From Dactylis glomerata (lineage: Eukaryota; Streptophyta; Magnoliopsida; Poales; Poaceae): a stretch of DNA of 64,000 bases. Shown here piece after piece: positions 1 to 9,031 of this stretch. The first letter of the stretch is position 1. Each line of letters starts with the position of its first letter. A program made the translations under genes and the position numbers. The stretch is taken from the NCBI GenBank assembly GCA_007115705.1, contig QXEO01000879.1, positions 1,054,001 through 1,118,000 on the forward strand, given 5' to 3'. The notes beneath the pieces are model-generated. The model searched no databases and was not told the DNA's origin. It saw only the letters and a program-made list of their open reading frames with translations.

Positions 1-800
1 TCGGCGATCCGAACTTGATGTCGGTGGGAAGGACAGCCTCCGCCCCATAGACCAGGAAGAAAGGGGTCTCTCCAGTGGGTTTGGTGGCGGTAGTCCTGAT
101 GGACCACAAGATGGATTGGAGGTTGTCTAACCATTTTTTGCTGCAGGCTTCGAGCTTGGCGTTGAAGCTTTTCGTCTTGAGCCCCTTGAGGACCTCGGCG
201 TTAGCACGCTTAGCTTGGCCATTACTCCGAGGGTAGGTGACAGAGGCGAAGCAGATCTTGATGCTGACCGATGCACAGTACTCCCGGAACAGTCCGCTGG
301 TGAACTGGCTGCCGTTGTCAGTGATTATGCGATTGGGCATACCGAAACGACAGACCAGCCCTCGGACGAACTTGACTGCGGACCTGGCCGGGATGGTGCA
401 CACCGGTTCCACCTCCACCCACTTGGTGAATTTGTCGATGGCGACGTAGAGGTAGCGGTAGCCCCCTTGCGCTCTGGGGAATGGACCAAGGATGTCCAGC
501 CCCCACACTGCAAAGGGCCAAGTGAGTGGGATGGTTCGCAGCTCCTGTGCCGGCTGGTGGATCTGCTTAGCATGGAACTAGCATGCCTCGCACCTCTTGA
601 CCATCTCCGCCGCATAACTCTGCGCCGAGGGCCAGTAGAAGCCGCTTCGATATGCCTTCGCAGCTAGGGTTGCCGCAGAAGCGTGATGCCCGCACTCGCC
701 GGCGTGGATGTCCCTGAGAAGCTCTTGGCCTTGGTGAGTAGATATGCACTTCAGAGCGACGCCATTTGGGCGACGTCGGTACAAGTCACCATCTTTGACG
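1..800 (-). pseudogene. A1 integrase (3' end off window)
   Basis: DNA-strand-transfer enzyme that would insert element cDNA into the genome. The HHCC zinc-binding region lies at about 770-581 (G-E-C-G-H-H ... C-E-A-C). It is followed directly by an in-frame TAG at 578-580, where Gln would fit. The catalytic core continues in the same frame: first acidic residue in G-L-D-I-L-G-P-F near 500, second in T-D-N-G near 313-326, and a Glu at the DDE position near 200. The frame stays open to the left edge. The nonsense codon makes this copy defective unless it is read through. Family assignment is firm; the lineage is inferred from neighbouring domains. Confidence 0.85.
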
Positions 801-3091
801 CAGTAACCCGAAGCTTGGCGTACGATCCTTTCAGCCTCCTCTTCATCCTCGGGAAGCCTGCTGCTGGTGAGGAAGGCCTTGAGCTCGAGGATCCAATCCA
901 CTCCTTCCTGTCGTGCCAATGCCAGAAGGACGCGGTCACCCGAAGGAGGCCCGCAGTCTGGAGCCCCCTGCTCCGGTGGTGGCGGCAGGGCAGGTGGAGG
1001 GTCGGATCCGGATGTCGGTGGAGAAGCGGACGGCTTGAAGAGACGTTCCTCAAAGACGCCGGTGGGCTGCGCCAGGCGGTGAGAGGCGCGCTTGGCGATC
1101 TCGTCGGCTTCCACATTTTCTCCCCTCGGGATGTGCTTCAGCTCCAAACCTTGGAAGCGTTTTTCCATCTTTTGATGCTCCTCGAGGTAGGCCGCCATGT
1201 GCTCATCCCTTGGAGTGTAGCTCTTGTTCGAGAAATTCACAACCAGCTGTGAATCTCCCTTGACGATGAGGCGCTTGATGCCTAAAGCATTTGCCGCCCT
1301 TAAGCCGACGAGTAGTCCTTCGTATTCCACGATGTTGTTGGAGACCTTGCTCCCAGGCTTGAAGCAGAGCTGCACGGCATAGAAGAGCTTGTCTCTAGAG
1401 GGAGAGGTTAGAACAGCACCAGCTCCCGCACCGGGGAGATTAAAGGCGCCGTCGAAGTGCATGACCCAGAGGCCTGGGGCCTCCTCTCCTGGGAGCGTTG
1501 ACTCCTCCTCTGGAGGCTCGTCGACAAACGGATCGGTCCATTCTGCAGTGAACTCGGCCAAAGCCTTGCTTTTAATTACCTTTGTAGTTTCGAAGGAGAT
1601 CTCGAAGGGTTGAAGCTCCACGGCCCATTCTGCCACCCGCCCGGTGGCATTGGGATTGCGTAGGATGGTCTCCAAGGGACGATCGGTTACCACCTTGATC
1701 GGGTGACCCTGGAAGTAGTGGCGCAGCTTCCGCAAAGCGATGAGTAGGGTGTAGAGCAGCTTTTGCTGCATGGTGTAGCATTCCCGCACGTCTCGCAATA
1801 CCGTGCTGACGAAGTACACAGGCTTTTGCACCTTGAGGACACCCTCGGGAGGCTCTTGCTCAGGAGGCTTTTGAGCGTTGCTCTGAGAGAGCAGCTCGGT
1901 CGGCGAAGATGCCGTGAGCAGTTCCTCTCGAGGGTCGAGAGATGGAGCGGCCTCTTCCTCGCGAGGTGCCCTCGAGCTTGAAGAGTTGACCTCTTCTTTG
2001 GCGATCACCTTGGTGTCTCGCTCCGCGACGAGGACGGCACTTGCAGTCCTTGGAGTTGCCGTGATGTAGAGTAGCAAGGGCTCGCGGGTGGTTGGGGCAA
2101 CCATGATCGGTGGGCTCGTGAGGTACCTTTTCAACTCGGCGAAGGCCTTGTCAGCTTCCGGAGTCCACTCGAATTTCCCAGCGTGCTTCATGAGCTTGAA
2201 GAAGGGCAAGGCTTTCTCCCCGCTCCTCGCGATGAAGCGCCCCAGGGCTGCCATGCACCCCGCGAGGCGTTGCATCTCCTTGAGACTGCGCGGCGGACGC
2301 ATTTCTTCGATGGCCTTGACCTTGTCAGGGTTCGCCTCTATCCCGCGATGGGACATGAGGAATCCCAACAGTTTTCCCGATGGTACGCCAAAGGCGCACT
2401 TGGCAGGGTTGAGCTTGATGTTTACCTTTCTCAGGTTGACGAATGTTTCCTCCAGGTCCTCGATGAAGGTGTGACCCTCGCGAGTTTTGATGACGATGTC
2501 GTCGACGTAGGCCTCCGCGTTCCTTCCCATCTGAGCCCCCAAGGCCTTTCGCATGAGCCTTTGGAAGGTGGCTCCTGCGTTCTTCAGACCGAAGGGCATG
2601 CAGACGTAGCAGTACACACCACAAGGCGTGATGAAGGCGGTCTTCTCCTCGTCCTCCTTTGCCATCTTGATCTGATGATAGCCGGAGAAAGCATCCAAGA
2701 AGCAAAGGAGGTCACAGCCGGCGGTGGAGTCGACGATTTGATCTATCCTTGGGAGCGGATAAGGATCCTTGGGGCAGGCCTTGTTGAGACTTGTGAAGTC
2801 CACGCAGAGGCGCCCACTGCCGTTTGCTTTTGTGACGACCACCGGATTCGCGATCCAGGTGGGGTGGGCTACCTCGCGTATCAGCTTGGCCTTCTTCAGC
2901 TTCTCTATCTCCTTGACAATGAAGTCCTACTTCTCTTGCGCTTGCTTCCTAGTCTTCTGCTTCACGGGGTGTGCCTGAGGGCACACGGCTAAGTGGTGCT
3001 CAATCACCTCCCTGGAAACGCCGGGCATATCTGACGGAGTCCAAGCGAACATGTCAGAGTTTGCCCGCAGGAAGGTGACGAGCGCGCTTTC
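801..3091 (-). pseudogene. A1 reverse transcriptase and RNase H domains
   Basis: Copies element RNA into DNA and removes the RNA strand. The RT palm shows S-L-N-K-A-C-P-K-D near 2788-2760 and the catalytic Y-V-D-D at 2498-2509. A first RNase H-like segment follows (V-Y-F-V-S ... H-Y-F-Q-G, then V-V-T-D). A second starts near W-V-M-H-F-D-G-A-F and continues to V-K-G-D-S-Q-L-V. Two RNase H-like segments in tandem are typical of Tat elements. An in-frame TAG at 2927-2929 lies upstream of the palm, in a spot where Gln is plausible. From 2842 to 581 the frame is open for 754 codons, so decay here is light. Confidence 0.88.
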
Positions 3092-4060
3092 CTATTTGGG
3101 GGAAAGCCCTGCCCCAATGGTAACGAAGTTGTCACAGCCCCCAGCCTGAAGCGGGACCTTCTTTGTTGCAGAGCGCTCTTGGGTGAACTGGGGCCTCCTT
3201 CCTGAGGGTACCGCGGCTTCCCCAATGCACATGTCCAGCACTGGATGGACCAGGTCCTCGCTTGGAGTAGGCGATGCCGAGGCAACGAACTTCTTCCCTA
3301 TCGATCCCAGCGGATGGGGCTCGAGAGAGGCCTTCTTTGCTGTAGCCCGCTCTTGGGACATGAGCTGCCTCTTCCTCGCGAGGTCACCGGAGTGTTCTAG
3401 CAGATCTTCGTCGGCGGGGAACATGGTGGCGGCCTCACGGTAGACGTGCTCCACCGACCGGAGAGCATCCTTCTCATTGCAGCGCACAGTGATCGTGCCG
3501 TTAGCGCCCGGGATCTTGAGAACGTTGAAGCCGTGGTGCGTCGCTGCCATAAACCTTGCCAGGGCTGGGTACCCGAGTATGGCATTGTACGGCAGGGCGA
3601 TGTAGGCGACGTCGAAGTCGGGGCTTTCCGTCCTGTAGTTGTCTCGGGTGCCGAAGGTGACGGGCAGGCTTACCTGCCCAATTGGCATTGTAGAACCTTC
3701 GGTTACCCCGAAGAATGGCCGAGTTGGCATGAGCCGATGGTACGGCACCTGCATCTTTTCGAAGATCTCGACCGAGATGATGTTGAGGCCCGCCCCTCCG
3801 TCGATGAGAGTGCGATTGATGGCGACGTTGTTGATGGTTGGCGTGCACAAGAGAGGAATTGTGCCCACGCCCCTGGTGGAAGCCAAATGATCCTCTTCGT
3901 CGAAGCCGATCTTGCACGTTGACCACTTCATTAGGCGGTTGCCGATGCTGGGCTGTGCTGCCGTGATCTCTCGCGACAGCTGCTTGAAGTGTCGGTTAGA
4001 CAAAGGAGCCTGAGCTCCACCCAGGAGGCAAGCGGTGAAGTCTCGCGGCTCTTGATAGCC
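3092..4060 (-). pseudogene. A1 aspartic protease region
   Basis: Retropepsin-like protease that would cut the polyprotein. The active-site motif reads L-I-D-G-G-A-G-L-N-I-I, a D-G-G form, near 3815-3783, followed by the flap-like and G-Y-P-A-L-A-R-F segments. It lies in a different frame from gag, with the crossover near 4060, which I read as a frameshift mutation because the gag frame loses similarity there. The region ends with I-G-A-G-L-S-P-K and a TAG at 3092-3094. The same frame continues into RT after that stop. A2 has the same TAG at the equivalent place. Confidence 0.8.
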
Positions 4061-5603
4061 CCCTGGTTCTCCTCTCGACGATCGTTTGCTGGGGGGGCAG
4101 CGGCAGCGGCTCGGGATCGGCTCGAGACAGACCCTCACGGTGGCGACCCTCCTCGCGGTCATCGTTGCGGCGATCGCCCCAGGATCCACTCTTGCCGTAG
4201 CTGCGTCCACCCCCGCGGCGCTTGGAGGCACCACTTTCTTCATGAAACTTCCGGACAAACCAACAATCTTCGGTATTGTGGGTGTCCTTCTTGTGGAGAA
4301 CACAGTAGCGGTGACGTCGTCCCTTGTCGCGCTCAGAGCGGTCCCCGCGGCATTGCTTATGATCTGGCTCCGCCGTGAGAACGGCAGCCTCCTTTCGCCT
4401 GGGGTCCTTGGACTTTGGCTTTGGGGGAGGCGCCTCCGGCAGGTTATGCACAAAGAGCCTCCCTTCCTCAGCCTTGGCGCAGCGGTCAGCGATCTCGAAG
4501 AGCCTGACGACGGAAGTCAACTCGTCATTCACGGACAGCTTCTCCCTCATCTTGATGCCGGAGACGCTCATGGAGAACGCGGAGATGACCTCCTCGTTGG
4601 AGATCCTGGGGATCTTATTCCTCATATGGCTGAAGCGCTGGATGTACTGACGAAGCGTCTCGCCCTTGTACTGACGCACCGCCTTAAGATCATTCTTGGT
4701 AGCGGGGCGCTCGTACGTGGGCATGAAGTTGGCAACGAACTGACGGCATAAATCCTTCCATGAAGTCACGGACTCGTGAGGAAGATTCATGAGCCAAGTT
4801 CGCGGAGCGTCCTTGAGGGCCATGGGGAACCAATTTGCCATGGCACGCTGATCCCCACGCGCAGCGTGAACGGCGACGACGTAGAGCTGGAGGAATTCGA
4901 CAGGATTGGTGGTCCCGTCGTAATGCGCGCCGATGTCTGGCTTGAACTTGTCAGGCCAGACAACGTAGCGCTGCTGGCGAGTGAGAGCAAGACACCCGGG
5001 GTTGTAGATCGGGTCGCCGGGAGTCCTGACGTTCTTGCCAGCTTCGCCGATGTCGTCGATGGCGCGATCATGATTTTTGCGGCGGCGCTCGAGGGAGACG
5101 CGTGCGTCTTCCGGAGCGCGTTGGACGATTTGGCAGCTGGGCTCCCCGCGCGGTGAAGATGCGGCACGGGAAACCACCCTCTTGGCCTTGTTGGCTTTCC
5201 CATTTCTGACGCCCGGGGCACGACGCCCCGCCGCCGGATCTGGATCTCCCGCGCCCTGGGCTCCTCCCTGGGCCGGGTCTTCGTTGGCGATGGCGACGAG
5301 CTCGGCGATTCAAGCGCGCCACCCCTCACGCCCGTCATCGGTGGGTTGATAGCGCAGCAGCTCCTGCGCCATGGCGAGAGCCTGCGCAGGAGACAACTGA
5401 CTCCCAGAACGAGCGCGAGAAGTGGCGGTGGCGGTGAAGGAGAGCGAAGGCTCTGTCCGCCCAGACGGGAGGTAGGAGGACTCCAGATCTTCCTCCTCTT
5501 CCTCCTCGGCCGACGCTTCATGACGATGGAAGATGGGCTCAGTTTGCCCCCGAGCAGCGTTGCGACGGCGAAGACGCTCGAGCCTTGCATTGGCGTTGGC
5601 CAT
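4050..5603 (-). pseudogene. A1 gag
   Basis: Capsid/nucleocapsid precursor. The likely start is ATG at 5603 (M-A-N-A-N-A-R-L-E-R), close to the primer binding site. The N-terminal frame reaches a TGA at 5310-5312, where Arg (CGA) would fit. It continues open afterwards and then changes frame near 5180. The retrotransposon gag core (F-L-Q-L-Y ... W-F-P-M-A-L ... T-W-L-M-N-L-P ... F-V-A-N-F) lies in the open frame 5177-3996, followed by a basic, Arg/Gly-rich region and a C-x(n)-H cluster near 4290-4250. At least two disruptions make it non-functional as it stands. Confidence 0.8.
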
Positions 5604-5640
5604 GTCGAAGCAGATCTGGGAGAAAACACACCACAGCCCC

Positions 5641-5657
5641 CTACCTGGCGCGCCAAA
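5641..5657 (-). other. A1 primer binding site
   Basis: Directly inside the LTR end, the minus strand reads TTTGGCGCGCCAGGTAG. Its position next to the LTR terminus makes it the tRNA primer binding site. I did not assign the tRNA. Confidence 0.6.
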
Positions 5658-6567
5658 TGTCGATGGATTTCGTGTCGCAAGAACACGGGGTACCACGCGA
5701 CGGACCCAAAGATTCGAACGCAGGAGGCTGAACGTGTGAGATCTAGGATCGCAACGAAACACGGTGACGGAAGCCTCGAGTCGTCGAACGCGCTACGCAC
5801 TGCAGAGAGGGATGCCGAGCTTTACCTAGGTTCAGGGCCCTCATGGTGAGGTAAAACCCCTACTTCCTGCCTTCCTGTATTGCAACGCGACACCTCGCGA
5901 GGAGTACAAGGTCTTGGCTACAAAGCTCTAGCTGGCCAGAGGTTGAAGAACCTGCGTGCCCAGCTAGCAGCCTAAAGAAGATGAAGATCCCATCCCCCTA
6001 AGGGGTGGCCTCTCCCTCCTTTTATATCGCCTAGGTCCTCCTTCCCCTTATCTTCTTGGGGAAGGGGTTGCCACACACGACCAAGGAGGGAGGACAGCTG
6101 TAGACTCTATTCTTCGGTGGACGTAGTCTTCATAGGGTAGAGGCGCCGGTCCACCGGAGTGGGTGGAGGAAGCTGACGTCTTCCTCTGGCGCCCTGCACC
6201 ATCCACGCTATTAATAGGGGGGTGGCCAACAACCACTGTGCCACTTTGGGCAGGCACGGCGAAAGTTGGTCTCCTCCCTGTCGGGGGTAGCGTGGGCGGT
6301 ACGCGGTCTTCTGCCCGTTATCTTCTTGCTCTGCACGCAAACATGCCGAGCTGACATGGGCGTGCTTCCTCTCCTCACCGGCAGGGGCTCGCGAGGAGGT
6401 CTTCTGGTCCTTAGCAGTTTCCGTCATCGTTCTCCTCACGAGGCACCCCCTCGTGAGGGTCTTCTCCGTAGCTTGGTTCGTTGTCCTTTCCCCTAGGCTG
6501 AAGATGGGCTGATGACGGGGCCCAGGAGCAGGTGGACCGGGATACCCCGGTATCCAGAACACCGACA
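5658..6567 (-). repeat. A1 5' LTR (910 bp)
   Basis: On the plus strand it begins TGTCG and ends CGACA, a perfect 5-bp terminal inverted repeat. It borders the primer binding site on the left and the broken RT of A2 on the right. The other LTR is outside the window, so divergence cannot be measured. Confidence 0.85.
6018..6027 (-). promoter_or_regulatory. A1 LTR TATA box
   Basis: The minus strand reads ATATAAAAGG, about 540 bp inside the upstream LTR edge. This is a suitable place for the U3 promoter that drives minus-strand transcription of A1. Confidence 0.5.
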
Positions 6568-7057
6568 CGTACGGGGTAATAAAGGATGTCTTTATTTGAT
6601 CCGGCTCATACAAAGGGATCTGGTGGAAACCAGAATATGCATCTACGAATGATAACAGTTCACATCCAGCCATGGAATCAATCACTTGATCGATCCTTGG
6701 GAGCGGGAATGGATCTTTAGGACATGCCTTGTTCAAGTTGGTGTAATCAACACACATCCGCCATACTTTCACTATGGCGGGCTCATCCTTCTTCTTTTCC
6801 ACCAAAACCGGATTAGACACCCAATCCGGATGCAGTACCTCCTTGATAAAGCCAGCAGCTAGGAGCCTGGCCACTTCCTCCCAAATTGCTTTCCTCCTAT
6901 CATCCGCATTCCGCTGGAGCGGTTGCTTCACCGGTTTTGCATCCGGTCTTACATGTAGTGCATGCTCAGCCAGCTCCCTCGGCACACCTTGCAGGTCAGC
7001 AGTAGACCATGCAAAGATATCCCGATTCTCACGGAGGAAGCTGGTGGGCTCGCTTTC
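6568..7057 (-). pseudogene. A2 reverse transcriptase, N-terminal half
   Basis: Begins after the TAG at 7058-7060 in the protease frame. It shows the RT fingers/palm start: P-V-K-Q, W-V-S-N-P-V-L-V-E-K-K, then L-N-K-A-C-P-K-D-P-F-P-L-P and F-H-Q-I-P-L. It ends at T-S-F-I-T-P-Y, where A1's LTR begins, so the catalytic Y-V-D-D region is displaced to the far side of A1 and is not seen. Apart from this insertion the segment is open. It is clearly related to, but distinct from, A1's RT. Confidence 0.88.
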
Positions 7058-7432
7058 CTATTTAGGGTCCAAACCTGCCCCGATGAGGGCATAGCGCTCC
7101 GGGAAAACCTCATCCAGAGGCACCTTCTTGACTTCCTTGCCCACTTGAAAAGAAGCACTTCCACCTGGGTTTGTCATGCCCGGCATAGATTTGCCGGTCG
7201 CGACGGTCTCCGCAATTTCCACTACTCGCTTGAGCCTCTTCCTTTCCTCTGCAATGATCAGAGTCTCGGCCAGGTTAGACCCGGCTGTGGCACACGCCAT
7301 CGAGCGCTTGTAATCACCAATGATGGTAATCGCCCCTCTTGGCCCCGGCATCTTCATCTTTAGATAGACCACATGAGTAGAGGCCATGAATTTGGCCAAT
7401 GCCGGCCTACCCAGCAAAGCATGGTAAGGACT
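7058..7432 (-). pseudogene. A2 protease, C-terminal part
   Basis: Continues A2's protease after CACTA-1 is removed. Its first residues, L-L-G-R-P-A-L-A-K-F, match the conserved region downstream of the retropepsin active site. It ends I-G-A-G-L-D-P-K followed by TAG (7058-7060) and then E-S in the RT frame. The 9,782-bp CACTA-1 plus one 3-bp TSD separates it from the N-terminal part at 17218, and the two halves join in phase. Confidence 0.85.
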
Positions 7433-7640
7433 CACTACTAGGAAAACCCTTATCTGTGGCGCACCTATTTGGGCTTCAGTGGCGCACCTGTGGTGCGCCA
7501 CGCATATCAAGCCACTGGTATTTATTACCCGTGGCGCACGCCCATGTGCGCTACGGTTAAGTGTCCTATCCATGGAGCAACTAGAAGGGGTGCGCCACGC
7601 ATAATATCTACGGCGCACCCAATTGGTGCTCCACTGGTAT
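7433..7640. repeat. CACTA-1 left TIR and subterminal repeats
   Basis: After the terminal repeat, GTGGCGCACC and GGTGCGCCAC(G) motifs recur in both orientations at short spacing to about 7640. In En/Spm elements such arrays are binding sites for the element's own DNA-binding protein. Here that role is inferred. Confidence 0.8.
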
Positions 7641-7768
7641 ATTTTCTATTTGTATTTTTTTCGAGAATACAGCTGAAATACACAGTATACAGCACAAAAA
7701 TATATAGTATACAGCAGAAATGCAAAGATATACACATCAGTAACACTGGAATTCACCAAAATACATCA

Positions 7769-7848
7769 ATATGAAGTCAAGTGTCGAAAGACATCAATAT
7801 AAAGTCAAGTGTCGAAATACATCAAATATGAAGTCAAGTGTCGAATCA
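7769..7848. repeat. Short tandem repeat, about 28 bp x 3
   Basis: Three imperfect copies containing AAGTCAAGTGTCGAA, separated by ACATCAATAT-like spacers, lie in the AT-rich left part of CACTA-1, downstream of its minus-strand genes. Confidence 0.7.
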
Positions 7849-7914
7849 TTACACAAGTTAAGTACAACTTTGATCATTACATATTATATATGGAGTTACA
7901 TATCACCTAAACTA

Positions 7915-8153
7915 CTATATGAACGAATAGATCACACCGGCGACGACGATGAGCAAGATCGAGACCATGATCAAGAACTTCATCCGATTCTTCTTCCACA
8001 CGTGTCTCCTCCACTTGGAGACCGCGAGCTCTCTTGTCTTGTACCCTTTGTAGCAGTTGCCACTGAAGTTGGTCACCTATGCCTGGCAGTCCTCCCACAC
8101 TCCTCGTAGACTCCTGGAACCTGACCACTATACACCACGTACCACTTCGCCAT
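7915..8153 (-). pseudogene. Small gene: RNase H1 N-terminal-like (hybrid-binding) domain plus hydrophobic tail
   Basis: ATG at 8153 starts M-A-K-W-Y-V-V-Y-S-G, then P-G-V-Y-E-E. After a probable 2-base insertion near 8098 the frame resumes as D-C-Q-A, a TAG (8077-8079, Gln expected), then V-T-N-F-S-G-N-C-Y-K-G-Y and K-T-R-E-L-A. This spacing of W-Y-V-V...G...P-G-V-Y...Y-K...A matches the RNase H1 N-terminal / caulimovirus viroplasmin-type fold, which is known to bind RNA-DNA hybrids or dsRNA. A basic stretch (W-R-R-H-V-W-K-K-N-R) and about 20 hydrophobic residues, then TAG at 7915-7917, suggest a tail anchor. Total length is about 79 codons. It lies downstream of the Ulp1-like exon on the same strand. 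Function is inferred; this copy is broken. Confidence 0.65.
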
Positions 8154-8348
8154 CTCTCTATAGACATGTAGTATATATGTTATGCAACAAAAGGAATGAC
8201 AAAGTGCAAAAACAACCTTGCATGATCACAAATACTATGGCAAGGATTCATAAACCTAGAATAAAACATAGCATGGATGACGATCGATCATATATAAGCA
8301 AGTCCAACATCGATCGTCAAGGCATTACGAGCCTCGGCAAGTTAAGGT

Positions 8349-9006
8349 TTACACACACATGTCCAACAATAGTTCGGAAACAACACTAGGATAGTAAAGT
8401 TTACGATACATCGACCCAACACCGCTAGCTAGCCACAGACATCGTGTAGTCCTCGCCGGGAATGGGTGCACGCCCTCTCTCATCATGAACGTCCTTCTGT
8501 CGCGCTGCCTGTCAAGGCGTCCTTCGATCTCGCGGTTAGTCAACGCTACGCCACAATGCATGATCCCGCCGGTTGAGTCGACGTCTTCATGAAGGACTTG
8601 CGCGATCTGAGTCTGGATTCGCCAGAAATCTTCCATAAGGTTTGCATCATCGATCACCGCAAACTTTTCGGCCCATGGTCGAAGATTAGATGGTAGCGCC
8701 CTAATCCGCGAATCCCGGACGATCCCCTTCAGGTGATGGAGGGCGTAGAAGGCCTCCTTCACACTGCCAGGCGGCTGCTTGACGCATGGAAACTTTGTCT
8801 GGTGCATGAAGATATGCTTGCCATTCTTGACTCTCTCGCCACCCTTGGTGAATTTGCCCCCCTTGTCGGCGTAGAATTGTAGAGCTTCATCGAGCACACT
8901 CTTAATTCGGCCATAGTTCTTCATCGGCTTCGTTTCACTCGATGAGTCAAAGTACGTAGCTTGCGACCACCTTGGGCAAATGGATATGAGTGAGCAGTAT
9001 ATGCCT
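8349..9006 (-). pseudogene. CACTA-1 gene, exon 4: Ulp1-like C-terminal region
   Basis: The exon starts after a GCGCAG acceptor (AG at 9007-9008) and joins exon 3 in frame. It shows C-P-R-W-S-Q-A-T-Y-F-D-S-S-S, which fits the His-to-Asp part of Ulp1-type (C48) SUMO-protease folds, then F-P-C-V-K-Q-P-P-G-S-V-K-E-A-F-Y-A-L, which fits the Cys/helix part. At the positions where I would align the catalytic His and Cys I see Ile-Tyr and Glu, so proteolytic activity looks lost. The frame stays open to 8349; the natural end may be earlier (near 8421 in a shifted frame). Such domains are commonly carried by grass CACTA elements. Confidence 0.6.
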
Positions 9007-9031
9007 CTGCGCAGCACAATTGAAAAATAAA

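Larger units (their letters stand above)
1..6567 (-). mobile_element. A1: minus-strand Ty3/gypsy element, truncated by window edge
   Basis: Read on the minus strand from 6567: an LTR (6567-5658), a primer binding site, then gag, aspartic protease, reverse transcriptase, RNase H, a second RNase H-like segment and integrase, which runs off the left edge. A second RNase H-like domain before integrase is known for the Tat lineage, so I infer Tat-like. The element interrupts the RT of A2 at 6567/6568; the flanking bases CGTAC (6568-6572) should recur at its unseen other end as the TSD. Coding is decayed: TAG at 578-580, 2927-2929 and 3092-3094, TGA at 5310-5312, and frame changes near 4060 and 5180. 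Confidence 0.9.

Noticed and set aside
215..1252. Long plus-strand ORFs opposite A1 integrase and RNase H (similar ones at 2183-2992 and 3446-4751).
   Set aside because: They are antisense shadows of a GC-rich coding frame, with no domain of their own.
7455..7640. CRISPR-like repeat array from the regular GTGGCGCACC motifs.
   Set aside because: Motifs occur in both orientations without unique spacers and mirror those at the other CACTA-1 end; the genome is a plant genome.
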